Origin: Bdellovibrionales bacterium
Lineage (GTDB): Bacteria > Bdellovibrionota > UBA1018
Direction: 5' to 3'
Length of the DNA: 64,000 bases
Assembly (NCBI GenBank): GCA_018266355.1
Contig: JAFEAP010000027.1
Span: 1-64,000 of the forward strand
Position numbers and translations under genes: made by a program. A model generated the notes under the pieces. The model had not been told where the DNA came from, made no database searches, and saw only the letters and a program-made list of their open reading frames with translations. Position 1 is the first letter of the stretch, and every line of letters begins with the position of its first letter. Of the stretch, positions 40,689 through 52,200 are shown piece by piece.

Positions 40689-42755
40689 CTAGCGCGTATC
40701 GAGCAGGAGCTTCGGCCCGAGTTTTTCCTTCGGAACGTCGACCACCGAGCGCACGGGGGATTTCCGGCCCGGGAGGCGCGCGATCAGCTGCTCGGGTGTG
40801 AGCGGGGCGGAGCGCGCTTTCGCGGGGGCGGGCTTCGCGGTCACCGGCCGGCCCGCGAGCGCCGCCGGCGTTCGCGGATCGTTCGTGCCGAAGTCCTTGC
40901 CGTTTTCGATTTTCGCGCGCAGGTAGCGGCGCACGACGCCGACGTTTTCTTTTTTCTTCGGCTGGAGAAGCGCGGCTTGGATTTGGCGATCCTTCCGATC
41001 CTTCGCGACGAAGAGTTCGCGCTTCGTCATCGGGTCGATGCCGGTCCAGTACATCGCCGTCGCGAGCGTCATCGGCGTCGGGATGAAGGCCTGGACCTGC
41101 TGGAGGTTCCATCCCTTCTCGCGGAGGTAACCATGGACTTTCTCCATCGCTTCGTGGGTCGTACCCGGGAAGCCGGAGATGAAATACGGGACGAGGTATT
41201 GTTCCTTGCCCGCCGCCTTCGAGACGTCGTCGAAGTACGAGACGAACTCGTCGAAGTTACGGAGGCCCGGTTTCTTCATCAGGTGGAGGACGTCGTCGTC
41301 CATGTGCTCGGGAGCGACCTTCAGGTGCCCGCCGACATGGTGGGTGATGAGCTCTTTCATGTACTCGTGGCCGGCCTTCTTGTCGGAGAGCGAGAGGTCG
41401 TAGCGGAGGCCGGAGGCGATGTGGATCTTCTTGATGCCCGGGATCGCGCGCGCCTTGCGGAGCAGGTTTACCTGCGGCGTATGGTCGTGTTGGAGCTGCG
41501 GGCAGACCTTCGGATGCACGCACGAGAGCTTCCGGCACATCGACTGAATCTCGGTCGACTTGCAGCGCGTTTGGTACATGTTCGCCGTCGGGCCGCCGAT
41601 GTCGGAGATGGTGCCCTTGAAGCCCGGAACCTTCGGAAGCTCGGCGAGTTCGTTCAGGATCGACTCCTCGGAGCGCGATTGGACGATCCGGCCCTGGTGG
41701 AGCGTGATCGCGCAGAACGAACAGCCGCCGTAGCACCCGCGGGTCGACGCGACGGAGAAGCGGATCATGTCGGCGGCCGGCACGCGCGATTTGTACATCG
41801 GGTGCTGGTCCTTCGCGAACGGAAGGGTATAGATCGAGTCCATCTCCGCTTGGGAGAGCGGGAGCGCGGGCGGGTTCACGACGACCGCGGAACCGCCGTG
41901 GTACTGGACGAGGCGCTTTCCGTTATAAGGCGAGGCTTCGTATTCGATCGCGTAGGCGGCCTTCGCGAACTTTTTCTTGTCGGCGACGACTTCGTCGAAG
42001 GAAGGAATCGTCAATCGCGGCTCGATCGTGCGCGCGATCTCCTTCGTCGTGCGAAACGCGACGCCGCGCTGAGTGCGCATATAAGCGAGTGCCGCTTCGG
42101 TCTCCGGCTGCGCTAGCGAGAGCGGTCCCCCGACCGCGTCCGCGGCGGCGGTGAACTGCTCGACGAGCGCGTCGACCGTGCGTTCGCCCATCCCGAAGAC
42201 GAGGAGTTCGGCTTTCAAGTCGGAGAGGATCGAAGGACGCACGCGGTTCTGCCAGTAGTCGTAGTGGGCGAGCCGACGGAGCGAGGCCTCGACGCCGCCG
42301 ACGATCACCGGCGTTTCCGGCCAGGCTTCTTTCGCGAGCCGCGCATAGACGCTCGAGGCGTAATCGGGACGCTTTCCGCCGACGCCGCCCTCGGAATACT
42401 GGTCGTCCGAACGCGGTTTCTTGTTCGCGGTGTAGTTATTGATCATCGAGTCGACGGTGCCCGACGAAACGCCGACGAAGAGGCGAGGACGGCCGAAGCG
42501 TTTGAATTCGGCCGGGGAATCCCATTTCGGCTGTGAGAGGATCGCGACGCGGAGTCCGCGCCGTTCGAGCCAACGGCCGAGCAGCGAGATGCCGAACGTC
42601 GGGTGATCGACGTACGCGTCGCCGTTCACGAGCAGGACGTCGATCCCGTCCCATCCGCGGTCGCGCACGTCCTCGGGCGACACCGGAAGGAACTTCCGGC
42701 GCGCTTCACGGGTGACCGTGGCGTTGTCGATGCGGACCGAGGACGCGGGTTTCAC
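40689..42755 (-). CDS. YgiQ family radical SAM protein
   Basis: This encodes 688 residues starting with GTG directly after the stop of the next upstream gene. The radical SAM cluster motif STRGCYGGCSFCAIT (Cx3Cx2C) lies near residue 340. It is preceded by a B12-binding-like N-terminal domain with LLVNGDAYVDHPTFG, and followed by DIGGPTANMYQTRC, LLRKARAIPGIKKIHIASGLRYDL and YFISGFPGTTHEAMEKV. These are YgiQ blocks and the length is typical. The reaction is not known for this family. Confidence 0.9.
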   Translation of the reverse strand: MKPASSVRIDNATVTREARRKFLPVSPEDVRDRGWDGIDVLLVNGDAYVDHPTFGISLLGRWLERRGLRVAILSQPKWDSPAEFKRFGRPRLFVGVSSGTVDSMINNYTANKKPRSDDQYSEGGVGGKRPDYASSVYARLAKEAWPETPVIVGGVEASLRRLAHYDYWQNRVRPSILSDLKAELLVFGMGERTVDALVEQFTAAADAVGGPLSLAQPETEAALAYMRTQRGVAFRTTKEIARTIEPRLTIPSFDEVVADKKKFAKAAYAIEYEASPYNGKRLVQYHGGSAVVVNPPALPLSQAEMDSIYTLPFAKDQHPMYKSRVPAADMIRFSVASTRGCYGGCSFCAITLHQGRIVQSRSEESILNELAELPKVPGFKGTISDIGGPTANMYQTRCKSTEIQSMCRKLSCVHPKVCPQLQHDHTPQVNLLRKARAIPGIKKIHIASGLRYDLSLSDKKAGHEYMKELITHHVGGHLKVAPEHMDDDVLHLMKKPGLRNFDEFVSYFDDVSKAAGKEQYLVPYFISGFPGTTHEAMEKVHGYLREKGWNLQQVQAFIPTPMTLATAMYWTGIDPMTKRELFVAKDRKDRQIQAALLQPKKKENVGVVRRYLRAKIENGKDFGTNDPRTPAALAGRPVTAKPAPAKARSAPLTPEQLIARLPGRKSPVRSVVDVPKEKLGPKLLLDTR

Positions 42756-43142
42756 TTAGCTCCGTTCGTCGATCTGCGAGGTCTTGCAGGTCGTCGTGAA
42801 AGTACCGCCGCCGCAATCCATCACGCCCTTCGGGCAGTTCGTCGGGACGAAGCGGCGCTCGACGACGAGTTGGCGGGTTTTCCGCACGCCGATCATCGGG
42901 TGCGCGTAGCCGAATTTAAGCCGGAAGGTTTGGTCGAACTCGTGATGGCCGCCTTCGACGAGGGTCGCTTCCTTCAGTCCCGGGTTCGGGCCGGCGGCTT
43001 CCTTCGACATCTGCGCGAAATCTTGCGCGCATTCGGTAGCGGCGGTGACGAGGTCGAGCGAGTCGTAGTCGAATTTCTTCGGTTCGGCGGCGAAAGACGA
43101 AGACGCGGCGAGCGCGAAAACGGCGACGAGGGCGTATTTCAT
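42756..43142 (-). CDS. Small exported protein of unknown function
   Basis: This encodes 128 residues from the ATG at 43142 with GGGAG upstream; an in-frame extension to 43196 is less likely. The signal peptide is MKYALVAVFALAASSSFAAE. The mature protein of about 108 residues has four cysteines (one early, three near the C-terminus), suggesting disulfides. The stop codon abuts the GTG of the radical SAM gene. No family recognised. Confidence 0.7.
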   Translation of the reverse strand: MKYALVAVFALAASSSFAAEPKKFDYDSLDLVTAATECAQDFAQMSKEAAGPNPGLKEATLVEGGHHEFDQTFRLKFGYAHPMIGVRKTRQLVVERRFVPTNCPKGVMDCGGGTFTTTCKTSQIDERS

Positions 43143-43226
43143 GGGGGCTCCCTTCAAGAGTAGGGAGCTTATATGCGAGGCGTTAAAGGGGCGCAAGCCG
43201 AAAGCCGGCTCTTTAACTCTTTAAAA

Positions 43227-46200
43227 TTAAGGGACAATATTTCGAGCGTTCGTCGCGAAATTGTCGAGCTTACACGTCGGGCTGCCCGAGGGGCCGTCGG
43301 CACCGTTCGCACCGTAGCCATAAATCGTGAAGTGCATATTCGTGATCGGGAAGGCGCGCGCCATCGATCGACGGGAAGTCCAGGTGACTCCATCCGGAGA
43401 GGTCTCGAAATTCATCGTGTCCGCGTTCACGTCGTGCCGGATCCGGATATATTTGTGGTTCGTCGTATCGAGGGCGATCGAAACATCGTCCGCGACGAAG
43501 CCGCTCGAGAAACTGAGCATGTGGAGCGAGTAGGTGCCGCTCGCGAACATTTCCCAACCGTCGCCCGAACTGTTCGCGATCCAGAGGCCCGCTTCTCGGT
43601 AGCGAGTACCGGTATAAGCCGGAAAAGTGTCGATTTTGACCGAGGTAAACGCGCCGGTCAGATCGAGGGCCTGGTTCGTTTCGTATCCGTTCAAACGGCT
43701 TTCGTTCACCGGTTCGCCGACCGAAAGGACGCCCGAAGCCTCGGTCACCGTGATCGCCGGATCCGGATCGCCGCCGGGGAGGTAGGTTCCCGCGTCCGAG
43801 ATGAGCTTCCATCCACCCCCGCGCGTGGCGTCTCCGAAGTCGTCCAACCGGACCGCGTTCGTAGAGAAGTTGTCGAACTTCGCGTTCGTCGCGGAAGCGG
43901 GACCGGTCGGATCGTATTCGCCGACGAGCGTGAAGACCGCCTGTTTCAAGTCCCACGCCGCGTTCGGCGTGAAGCTCGACTGCGTGACCCAGGTGCTTCC
44001 GTCGGTGGAAGTTTCGAAATAGATTTTATTCGGATAACTCGCGTGGCGAACCCGCAACCAACGGTGGTTCGTCGAGTTATAGGTGAAGTCGGCATTGCTG
44101 CTATAACTTCCCGTGTGGGCCCACTCGGACGAGACGACGGTGTTGAACTTGTAGAACAAGATCCCGTCGCCGAGGTTGATACCGAAATCGATCAGGAGAC
44201 CGGCACCGAAGTGGCCGTTTCCGTTCGGCGGGGCGCTCGGCATTTCGACTTGGACGTAGGAATCCGTGAAGTCGAACATCGTGGAAGTCGCGTAGCCATT
44301 GTGTTCCCAGGCCCCGGTTCCCCCGGCGGCCATGTTGACGACGGCTTGGCCGCCGGATTCCGAGATCGTGATTTTCGCTTTGCCCGCGGCGGTGCAGTTG
44401 TAAAGCATGTCGACCCACGTGCCGGAAGTGCTGCAAGTCGTCCAGTCCGAGCCGACGGTGTTGTCGGTGAAGCCGTCCGAGAAGGTCGCCGGCTGGAGAT
44501 TGCGACCGCTCGTCGCGAAGTCGTCGAAATCCGTCGTCTGGACGGCTCCTTCGGTCGAATTGTTCCGCTGGCCCATCACGGAGAGGCGAGCGTTCGTCAA
44601 ATCGTACCCGCCCGGCTTCGCGCCGCTGTAAGCGACCGTCCAGGTCAATGCGTCCGCCGAGTATTCGTAATAGATGTTGCCGCTCGAAGCGTCGTGCCGG
44701 AAGCGGAAGTATTTGTGGTTGGTCGCATTGTAGGTACCGATCAACTGGTAGAGCCCGGTGCTTTCGATGTAGAAGCCGCTGCCTTCCTTGCAGATACCGA
44801 CGTAGCTTCCGCCGTTGAAGTCGAGGTAAAGGCAGGCTTCCGTATTCCCCGTCGTGGAGGCGAACGCGCTCGTCATCGCGACCTGAACGTAGGAGTCGGT
44901 GAGGTCGTAACGACCGATCGTCGTGAATCCGTTCCAAACCCATCCGCCTTGCGCCGCAGTCGGCATCGTGATCCGCGCTTTTCCGCCGGTCTCGGAGATC
45001 GTGATGTTCGAAGTGCAAGAGGCGGTCGGTTTCATGCCCGAGACGCTGCACACGTCCCAAACGCCGGCGTTGATTTGGTTATCGTCGAAGTTGTCGGTAA
45101 ACGTCGGGAATTGGACGCGCATCGCGGCCGAACAGGCGCTGACCGTCGAAAGTCCCGCATTATCGATGCTCGTGACTTTATAAGTGTAGTAACCGCTTCC
45201 TGGTGCGGTCCAAGCCTTCGTTTGGAGCGACGCCGAACTCAGATCGATCGAAGATCCGCTGGTCGTCGTGCAGGTCGAGTCGGAGTAGAACTGGAGCGTT
45301 TGGTTCGCGAGGTCGGCCGAGTTCGACTTCGTCCACGCGGCGTTCAGCGCAGTCCCGATCCGCGGCGAAGTCTCGACCCATCCGATCCCGGTCGCCGCGT
45401 TCGGCGGAGTGGAATCGACGACCATCGCCGAGGAACAACCGGAATTCATGGCGTTTCCGGCGGCGTCGAGGCTCGAGATCTTGTACGTGAAGGTGCCGTC
45501 GCCCGGGGCCGTCCACGCGTACGCTTGGCCGGTGCCCGGCGAGACCGCGATCGCGCTTCCGCTCGCCGTCGTGCAGGTGCCGTCGGCGTAGAACTGGATG
45601 TTCTGATTCGCGAGGTCGGCCGAGACCGACTTCGTCCAGCTCGCCGTCACCGACGTCGAAGTATGCGGGTTCGAAGAGCTCCATCCGAGCGACGTGGCCG
45701 CGGCCGGGGCGGTCGAATCGATCGTGAACACGGAGTCCGAGCCGTCCATGGAGCCGTTGCCGGCGGGATCGTTAACGCCGATCGCTTTGACCAGAACGGT
45801 CGCGCTATTGATCGAGGGTACGGTCCAAGCGTAAGTTCCGGTGTTCGAGAGGCCGGAAGCGATCGCGGTGAAAGTCGAGAAGCCGTCGGTCGAATAGCGG
45901 AGACCGACATTCACGACTCCGTTCGCGTCGCTCGCGTTCCAAGTGATGTTATAGGTCGCGCCGCCCCGAAGCGTTTCACCGCCGTTCGGAGTGAGGATGG
46001 CCACGGTCGGGGAGACGACGTCTTTGTTGAAGTTCCGGGAGTCCGCGGTGGCGGCATTTCCGGCGGCGTCCGAGTGGTTCGCCGTGATCGTGATCGAACC
46101 GTCCGCCGCCGCCGAAACGTCGAGGGCTTTCGACCACGTGCCGCCCGAGCAGGCGACGGTGCCCGAACCCGCGCCGGAAAGCACGACGTTCAGACCGTTC

Positions 46201-49200
46201 TCCGAGCAGGTGCCGCTGACCGTGAACGCGGCCTTCGCGGCGTTGTTCACCCAAGAACCCGCCGACGGCAATGTAATCGCGACGGTCGGCACGCCGACGT
46301 CCTTCACGAAGGCGCGCACGTCGCTCGTCGAGTTCCCGCCGGCGTCCGTCGCGACGATCGTGTACGATACCGCGCCGTCCGGTGCGCCGGAAACGTCCAT
46401 CGTCGCGGTCCACGAACCGCTCGAACACGTCGGATTCGAACCGGCGTAGCCGGTTCCCGAGAGCGCGAGGCTCGCGGTATCGGCGGAGCACGTGCCCGAG
46501 ATGACGAAAGCCGATTTCGTCGCGTTCGTCACGTAGCTGCCGGCGGCCGGGGAAGTGATCGCGACGGTCGGCGCGACGTAGTCTCGCACGAACGTGCGCG
46601 AGTCGGTCGGCGCGCGATTTCCGGCGGCATCCGCATGGTCGGCGAGGACGGTGAAATTTCCTTCGTTCAGGGCCGCCCCCGCGTAGATCGCTTGGGCGTC
46701 GGCGAGGCTCGCGACCGTGTTCGTGATGACGACGTCGTCGATCGCGCCGTCGAACGGAGATTCTACCGCGTTGAACACGTCGTGGTTCGAGCCGATCCAA
46801 ATCGGAACGTTGCTGTAGCCGGAAATATCGGCAGAGCTCGTGGTGGACGCATAACTCGCGCCGTCGACGTAAACCGCTACGTTCGAACTACCGTCTCGCG
46901 TGTAGATCACGTGGTGCCATTCGCCGGTCGAAAGGGCGGCGCCGGTAATAGCCCCTCCGCCGGCTACGAACACGGTGAGGATGTTCCCGTCCATGAAGAT
47001 GCCGGTATCGTGGCTCGCGTCTTTCCAAGTGAAGAGATCACCTCGAGAAACGCTCGAGATCTTGTTGAACCAGAGGCTGATCGTGAAAGCGCCGGTGCCG
47101 AAATTATAGTTATGACCGTTGATCTCGAGGTGGTCGTCGACACCGTCGAGCGAAAGCGCGGTACCGATCGGACTCGCGACGTAAGCCATGCCGGTGCCGT
47201 TCGCGTTCTTCGCGACCGCGTTCTGGCCGAAAGTCGCCGGGACGATCGCGTCATTCGGAATCGAGGCGACCGGCGCGTTCAGTTTCCATTGGCCCCGGAG
47301 ATTCGCGAAGTCCGGAGATCCGGACCCGTACTCGTATCCGCGGCGCGAGTAGAGGTTCGCGACGTCGTGAGCGGAAAGGGCCGCGTTCCAAACCATCGTC
47401 TCGTCGATCGAACCGCGGAAGTTGAATCCGTAGTCGTAGTCCCGACCGAGCGAAGTGTAGTTCGTGCCCGAGAGGTTAGGCCAGGTACCGGCGACGTTAT
47501 CCATCGTGACGGCGACCGAGGCGCCGTCGATATAGATCGCGTTCGTATTCGCGGTCGCGTTCGCGACCCATACGACGTGATGCCAGTTTCCGTCGATCAC
47601 GTCGGCCGTCGCGTAGCCGCCGCGGTAGTGGGAGCCGTCCTTATAGGCCAGGAAGGTGATTTTCTTTCCGGAGGTCGGGTTGAACGAATCGCCTTGCGAG
47701 GTCGAGAGACTGAGAATCGAGGCGCCGCGCACGTTAAAGATCGATCCGAGCTGCGCCGAACTGTCCGTCTTGATCCAAGTCGAAATCGTGAACGACCCCG
47801 TACCGAAATTCATCGCGGCGATCGAGCCGAAGTCGGCGTAATCGTCGACTCCGTCGAAGGAGGCCGCATGCGATCCGATCCGGGAATTCGTCGTGAAGGT
47901 CGCTCCGTTCACGGAGGAGCCATTGTAGGTGTTTTTCGAGTCGGTCCACGCGTTATTCAGCTTCCAGTAGGCGATCATATTCGACCACTTCGGCGCGGTG
48001 ACGGAGTCGAATTCCGGATTGAAGTTCAGGTTCGTCGACCAGTTACCGGCCGCGCAGGTCGCGGTGCCGAGAGCGAGTCCCCCGGCGCCGGAAGCGACGA
48101 CGGGGAAACCGTTTTCGGAGCAAGTGCCTCCGACGGCGAAAGACGCGATGTTCGATCGAGTGAGGTAACTATTCGCCGCCGGGGACGTGATCGCGACGGA
48201 AGGCGGAGCGGTATCGACCACCATGGGCGTCGAGCAGGCTGCGGCCGTCGAATTTCCGGCCGCGTCGAAGGAGGTCAGAATATAGGCGTAAGTCCCGTCC
48301 GACGGAGCCGTGAACGAAGCGGTTTGGGCCGAGGCGGAGGTCAGATCGACGAGTCCGCCGGAAGGCGTAGCGCAGCCGGCGTCGGAATAGAACTGGATCT
48401 TTTGGTTCGCGAGGTCGCCCGCCGCCGACTTCGTCCAACTCGCGGTGAGCGCGGTCGTGCCCGAGGGGGACGTGGCGCTCCAGCCGAGAGCGGTGGCGGC
48501 GGAAGGAGCGACCGTGTCTTTATTGAACGTCCGCGAGTCCTGGGGCGCGGCGTTCCCGGCCGCGTCCGAGTGGTCGGCGAGTACGCTGATCGTCCCGTCC
48601 GAAACGACGGCGCCGGACTGCGAAGCATAAAGCGTAGAGACTTCTCCGGCCGTTAACGCCCGATTCCACACGGCGACTTCGTCGAGGGATCCCGGCCAGA
48701 AGTCACCGAACGAGCCGCCGTCGTCGAACGCGCCGATCGCGAAGTGCCGGGAGTTCGCCGCGAGATTTCCGGAAAACGCGCAAGTCGCCTCCGGGACTCC
48801 GTTCAAGTAGAGTTTGGCGTCCGTGCCGTCGTAGGTGCCGACGACGTGGTACCAAACGCCGGGCGTGGTAACCGTTCCGCCGTCGGCGTGGCAGTCCCAA
48901 TTGGTCCCGTTCGTGCTGATGTGGAAGCTATATTTATGGGCGTTCAAATTCAGCTTGAACGATCCCTCTTTGCCCGCCACGTCCGCGTAGTCGGGATCAT
49001 TATCGTGCTTGACCCAAGCCGCCACGGTCACGCGCGTGAGTCCGGTGAGAGCCGCGGGAGTACCGACGTCGACGTAGTTCTGAGATACGTAGCCGTCCAT
49101 CACCAGGCCGTTACCGAGGCGAGCGGACCCGTAGGTCATCGCCGATCCGACGGCGCTCCCGTTCGGACCGATTTGGGCGGGTACGCTCGCGCCGTTACTC

Positions 49201-52200
49201 ACGGATCCGGTTCCGTTCAGCTTCCAATAGGCGACGATGCTCGAATACTGCGGAGTCCAGCTCGATTGGATTTCATTGGCGAAAGCGAGCGACGTAGCCC
49301 ACGTGTTCCCGCCCGCACATACGGGTGCCGCGGTGACGGCTCCGGCGGCGGCGGATACGGAGACCGTTCGGCCCGGCTCGGAGCACGTGCCGGACACGGA
49401 GAACGAAGAGAAGTTGGCGAGGTTGATATAGCTGTTCGCCGCGGGAGCCGTGATCGCGACCGAGGGAGCGGTGGTATCGAGTACGTAAGCCACCGTAGCC
49501 GTAGAGCAGCTCGAGATATTTCCGGCCGCATCGGTCGAGTTCGCGTAGAACGTGTAAGATCCGTCGGCGAGAGAACTAGAAACGAGGTTCAAGTTCACGC
49601 CGGCCGCGGTTCCGCTCGCGACCTGGGTCGTGCAGGCGTCGGAGAAGAGTTTGATCGTATCGCCCGAGACGAGACCCCCGATTCGAATCGTCGGCGTGGC
49701 GTTCGTGCCTGGCGAGGTCGCCGGCGTGACGAGGGCGATCGCGTTCGGCGCCGTCGGCGCGACGACGTCCTTGATGAAAGTGCGCGAGGCTTGGGGAGCG
49801 GCGTTCCCGGCCGCGTCCGCGAGATCGGCGTAGAGGGTGATCGAGCCGTCGGCGGCTCCGGAGACGTCGACCGCTTTCGACCAGTTCCCCGCAGTACAGG
49901 TCGTGGTTCCTGAGCCGGCTCCGGAAATCGTGACGGTTTGGCCGTTTTCGGAGCAGGTCCCGCCGATCGTGAAGGAAGTCTTCGAGGCGTTATTCACGTA
50001 GGAGTTCACCGCCGGCGAGTTGATCGTGATCGACGGCGCGGTCGAGTCGATGGTGAAATCGTTGTTCGAATCGTAGTCGGTGTTGCCGGCGACGTCGTAG
50101 ACCCGTACGCGAATCCGCATCGTCGTGTTGTCGAGACTCGGGACGGTCCAAGCGAAAGTCCCGGAATTGGGGAGCCCGGATTGGAACTGGGTCCAGTTCG
50201 AACCGCTGTTCGTCGAATAATAGAGGGAGATCGAAGCGACGGCGTTCGTGTCGGTCGCCGTCCAGGTGATGTTATACGTCGAACCGCCCGCGATCACCGT
50301 TCCGGCGGCGGGGTTGCCCTCGCTCACGACGGGGTTGACGGTGTCCTTCGCAAACGCCCGCGTTTGGGGATTCGCGGCGTTGCCGGCGGTATCGGAATGG
50401 TTCGCGGTGACGGAGATCGCGCCGTCCGCGACTCCGGAGTAGTCGAACGCCTTCGACCAGGCGCCGCCCGAGCAAGCGACGGAAGCCGAGACGCTGCCGG
50501 TGAGCACGACGTTCTGACCGTTTTCCGAGCACGTCCCCGAAACGGTGAAGGAGGTTTGGTTCGCGAGATTCACGTAAGAACCCGCCACGGGCGAATCGAT
50601 CGTGAGCGTCGGAACGCCGGTGTCTTTATTGAAGGAGCGCGAAGCCTGGGTCGCCGGGTTTCCGGCCGCGTCCGCCATATCGGCGTAGAGCGTGACCGCG
50701 CCGTCGGACGCGCCGGAGAAGTCGAGGTTCGCCGACCAGCTGCCGCCCGAGCAAGTCGTCGTCCCCGTCGCGCCGCCCGAGAAGGTGATCGTCTGGCCGT
50801 TTTCCGAGCAGCTGCCCGAAACCGCGAACGTCGTCATGTTCACGGTGTAGATCGACGAACCGGCGACCGGCGAGGTGATCAGCAGCGACGGAGCGACGGT
50901 ATCTTTCGTGAAGGAACGCGAGGCCTGGGGCGCGGCGTTCCCTCCGGCGTCGGAGTGATCCGCATAAAGCGTGATCGCGCCGTCGGCCGCGGCGGTCAGG
51001 TTCAAGTTCGCCGACCATCCGCCCGCCGTGCAGGTCACCGTCGCCGACGCCGCACCCGAGAGGACGACGTTCTGGCCGCTATCCGAGCAGGTACCGGAGA
51101 CCGCGAAACTCGCCCGATTCGCGAGATTCACGTAGGCGCCGGCGGCCGGGAGGGTGAACGCGACGGCGGCCGGGGTGGCGTCCTTCTGGAAGGAACGCGT
51201 GTCCGGCGAGGCCGCGTTTCCGGCGGCGTCGGAGTGGTTCACGGTGATCGAAACCGGGCCGTCGGCCGCGGCGGAAAAGTCGAGATTCGCCGTCCATGCG
51301 CCGCCGCTGCACGCGACCGTCGCGGTGGCGGAACCGGAGATGGCGACGTTCAATCCGTTCTCCGAGCAAGCGCCCGAAACGGCGAACGACGTGACGTTCG
51401 CACCGCTGACGAGGGTGCCGGCCGCCGGATTCACGACGGTGACCGTCGGGACGACGGTGTCCTTCACGAAGGCGCGGGAGGCCTGGGTCGCGGCGTTTCC
51501 GGCCGCGTCGCTATGGTCGGCCGTGAAGGCGACCGCGCCTTGGGCCGCCGCCGTTAGGTCGAACGTCTTCGTCCAAGAGCCGCTCGAGCAGACGACGGTC
51601 GCGGAAGCGGCGCCGCCGATGACGACGTTCTGGCCGTCCTCGGAGCAGGTTCCCGAAAGGACGAAAGCGGCCTGGTTCGCGAGATTCACGTAGGAGCCGG
51701 CGCCCGGCGAATTGATCGTGACGATCGGAGCGGTGGCGTCTTTCACGAAGGCGCGGGAGGCTTGGGCCGCCGAGTTTCCGGCGACGTCCCCGAGGTCGGC
51801 GTAGACGGTGACGGGACCGTCGGCGGCGGCGGTGAAGTCGAGCGTCGTCGACCAAGCCCCGGCCGTGCAGGTCGCCGAGCCCGTCGCCGAACCCGAGAGC
51901 GAAACCGACCGGCCGTTTTCGGAGCAGCTCCCGGAGATCGCGAAACTCGCTTGGGTCGCGGAGCCGATCAGCGTGCCCGCGACCGGCGAGCTGATCGTGA
52001 CCGACGGATTCACCGTATCTTTATTGAAGGCGCGCGAAGCCTGGGTAGCCGGGTTCCCCGAGGCGTCCGCGTGGTCGGCGTAGACGGTGATCGTGCCGTC
52101 GGCGGCGCCCGAGACGTCGAGGTTCGTCGACCACGTACCGCCCACGCAAGCGACGGTCGCGGAACCCGCGCCGGAGAGGACGACGTTCTGGCCGTTTTCG

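Noticed and set aside
40665-40691. Overlapping GCCGAGCCT inverted repeats between hisS and the radical SAM gene
   Set aside because: They lie mostly in the hisS stop region, have no T run and are short; too little to call a terminator or a mobile repeat.
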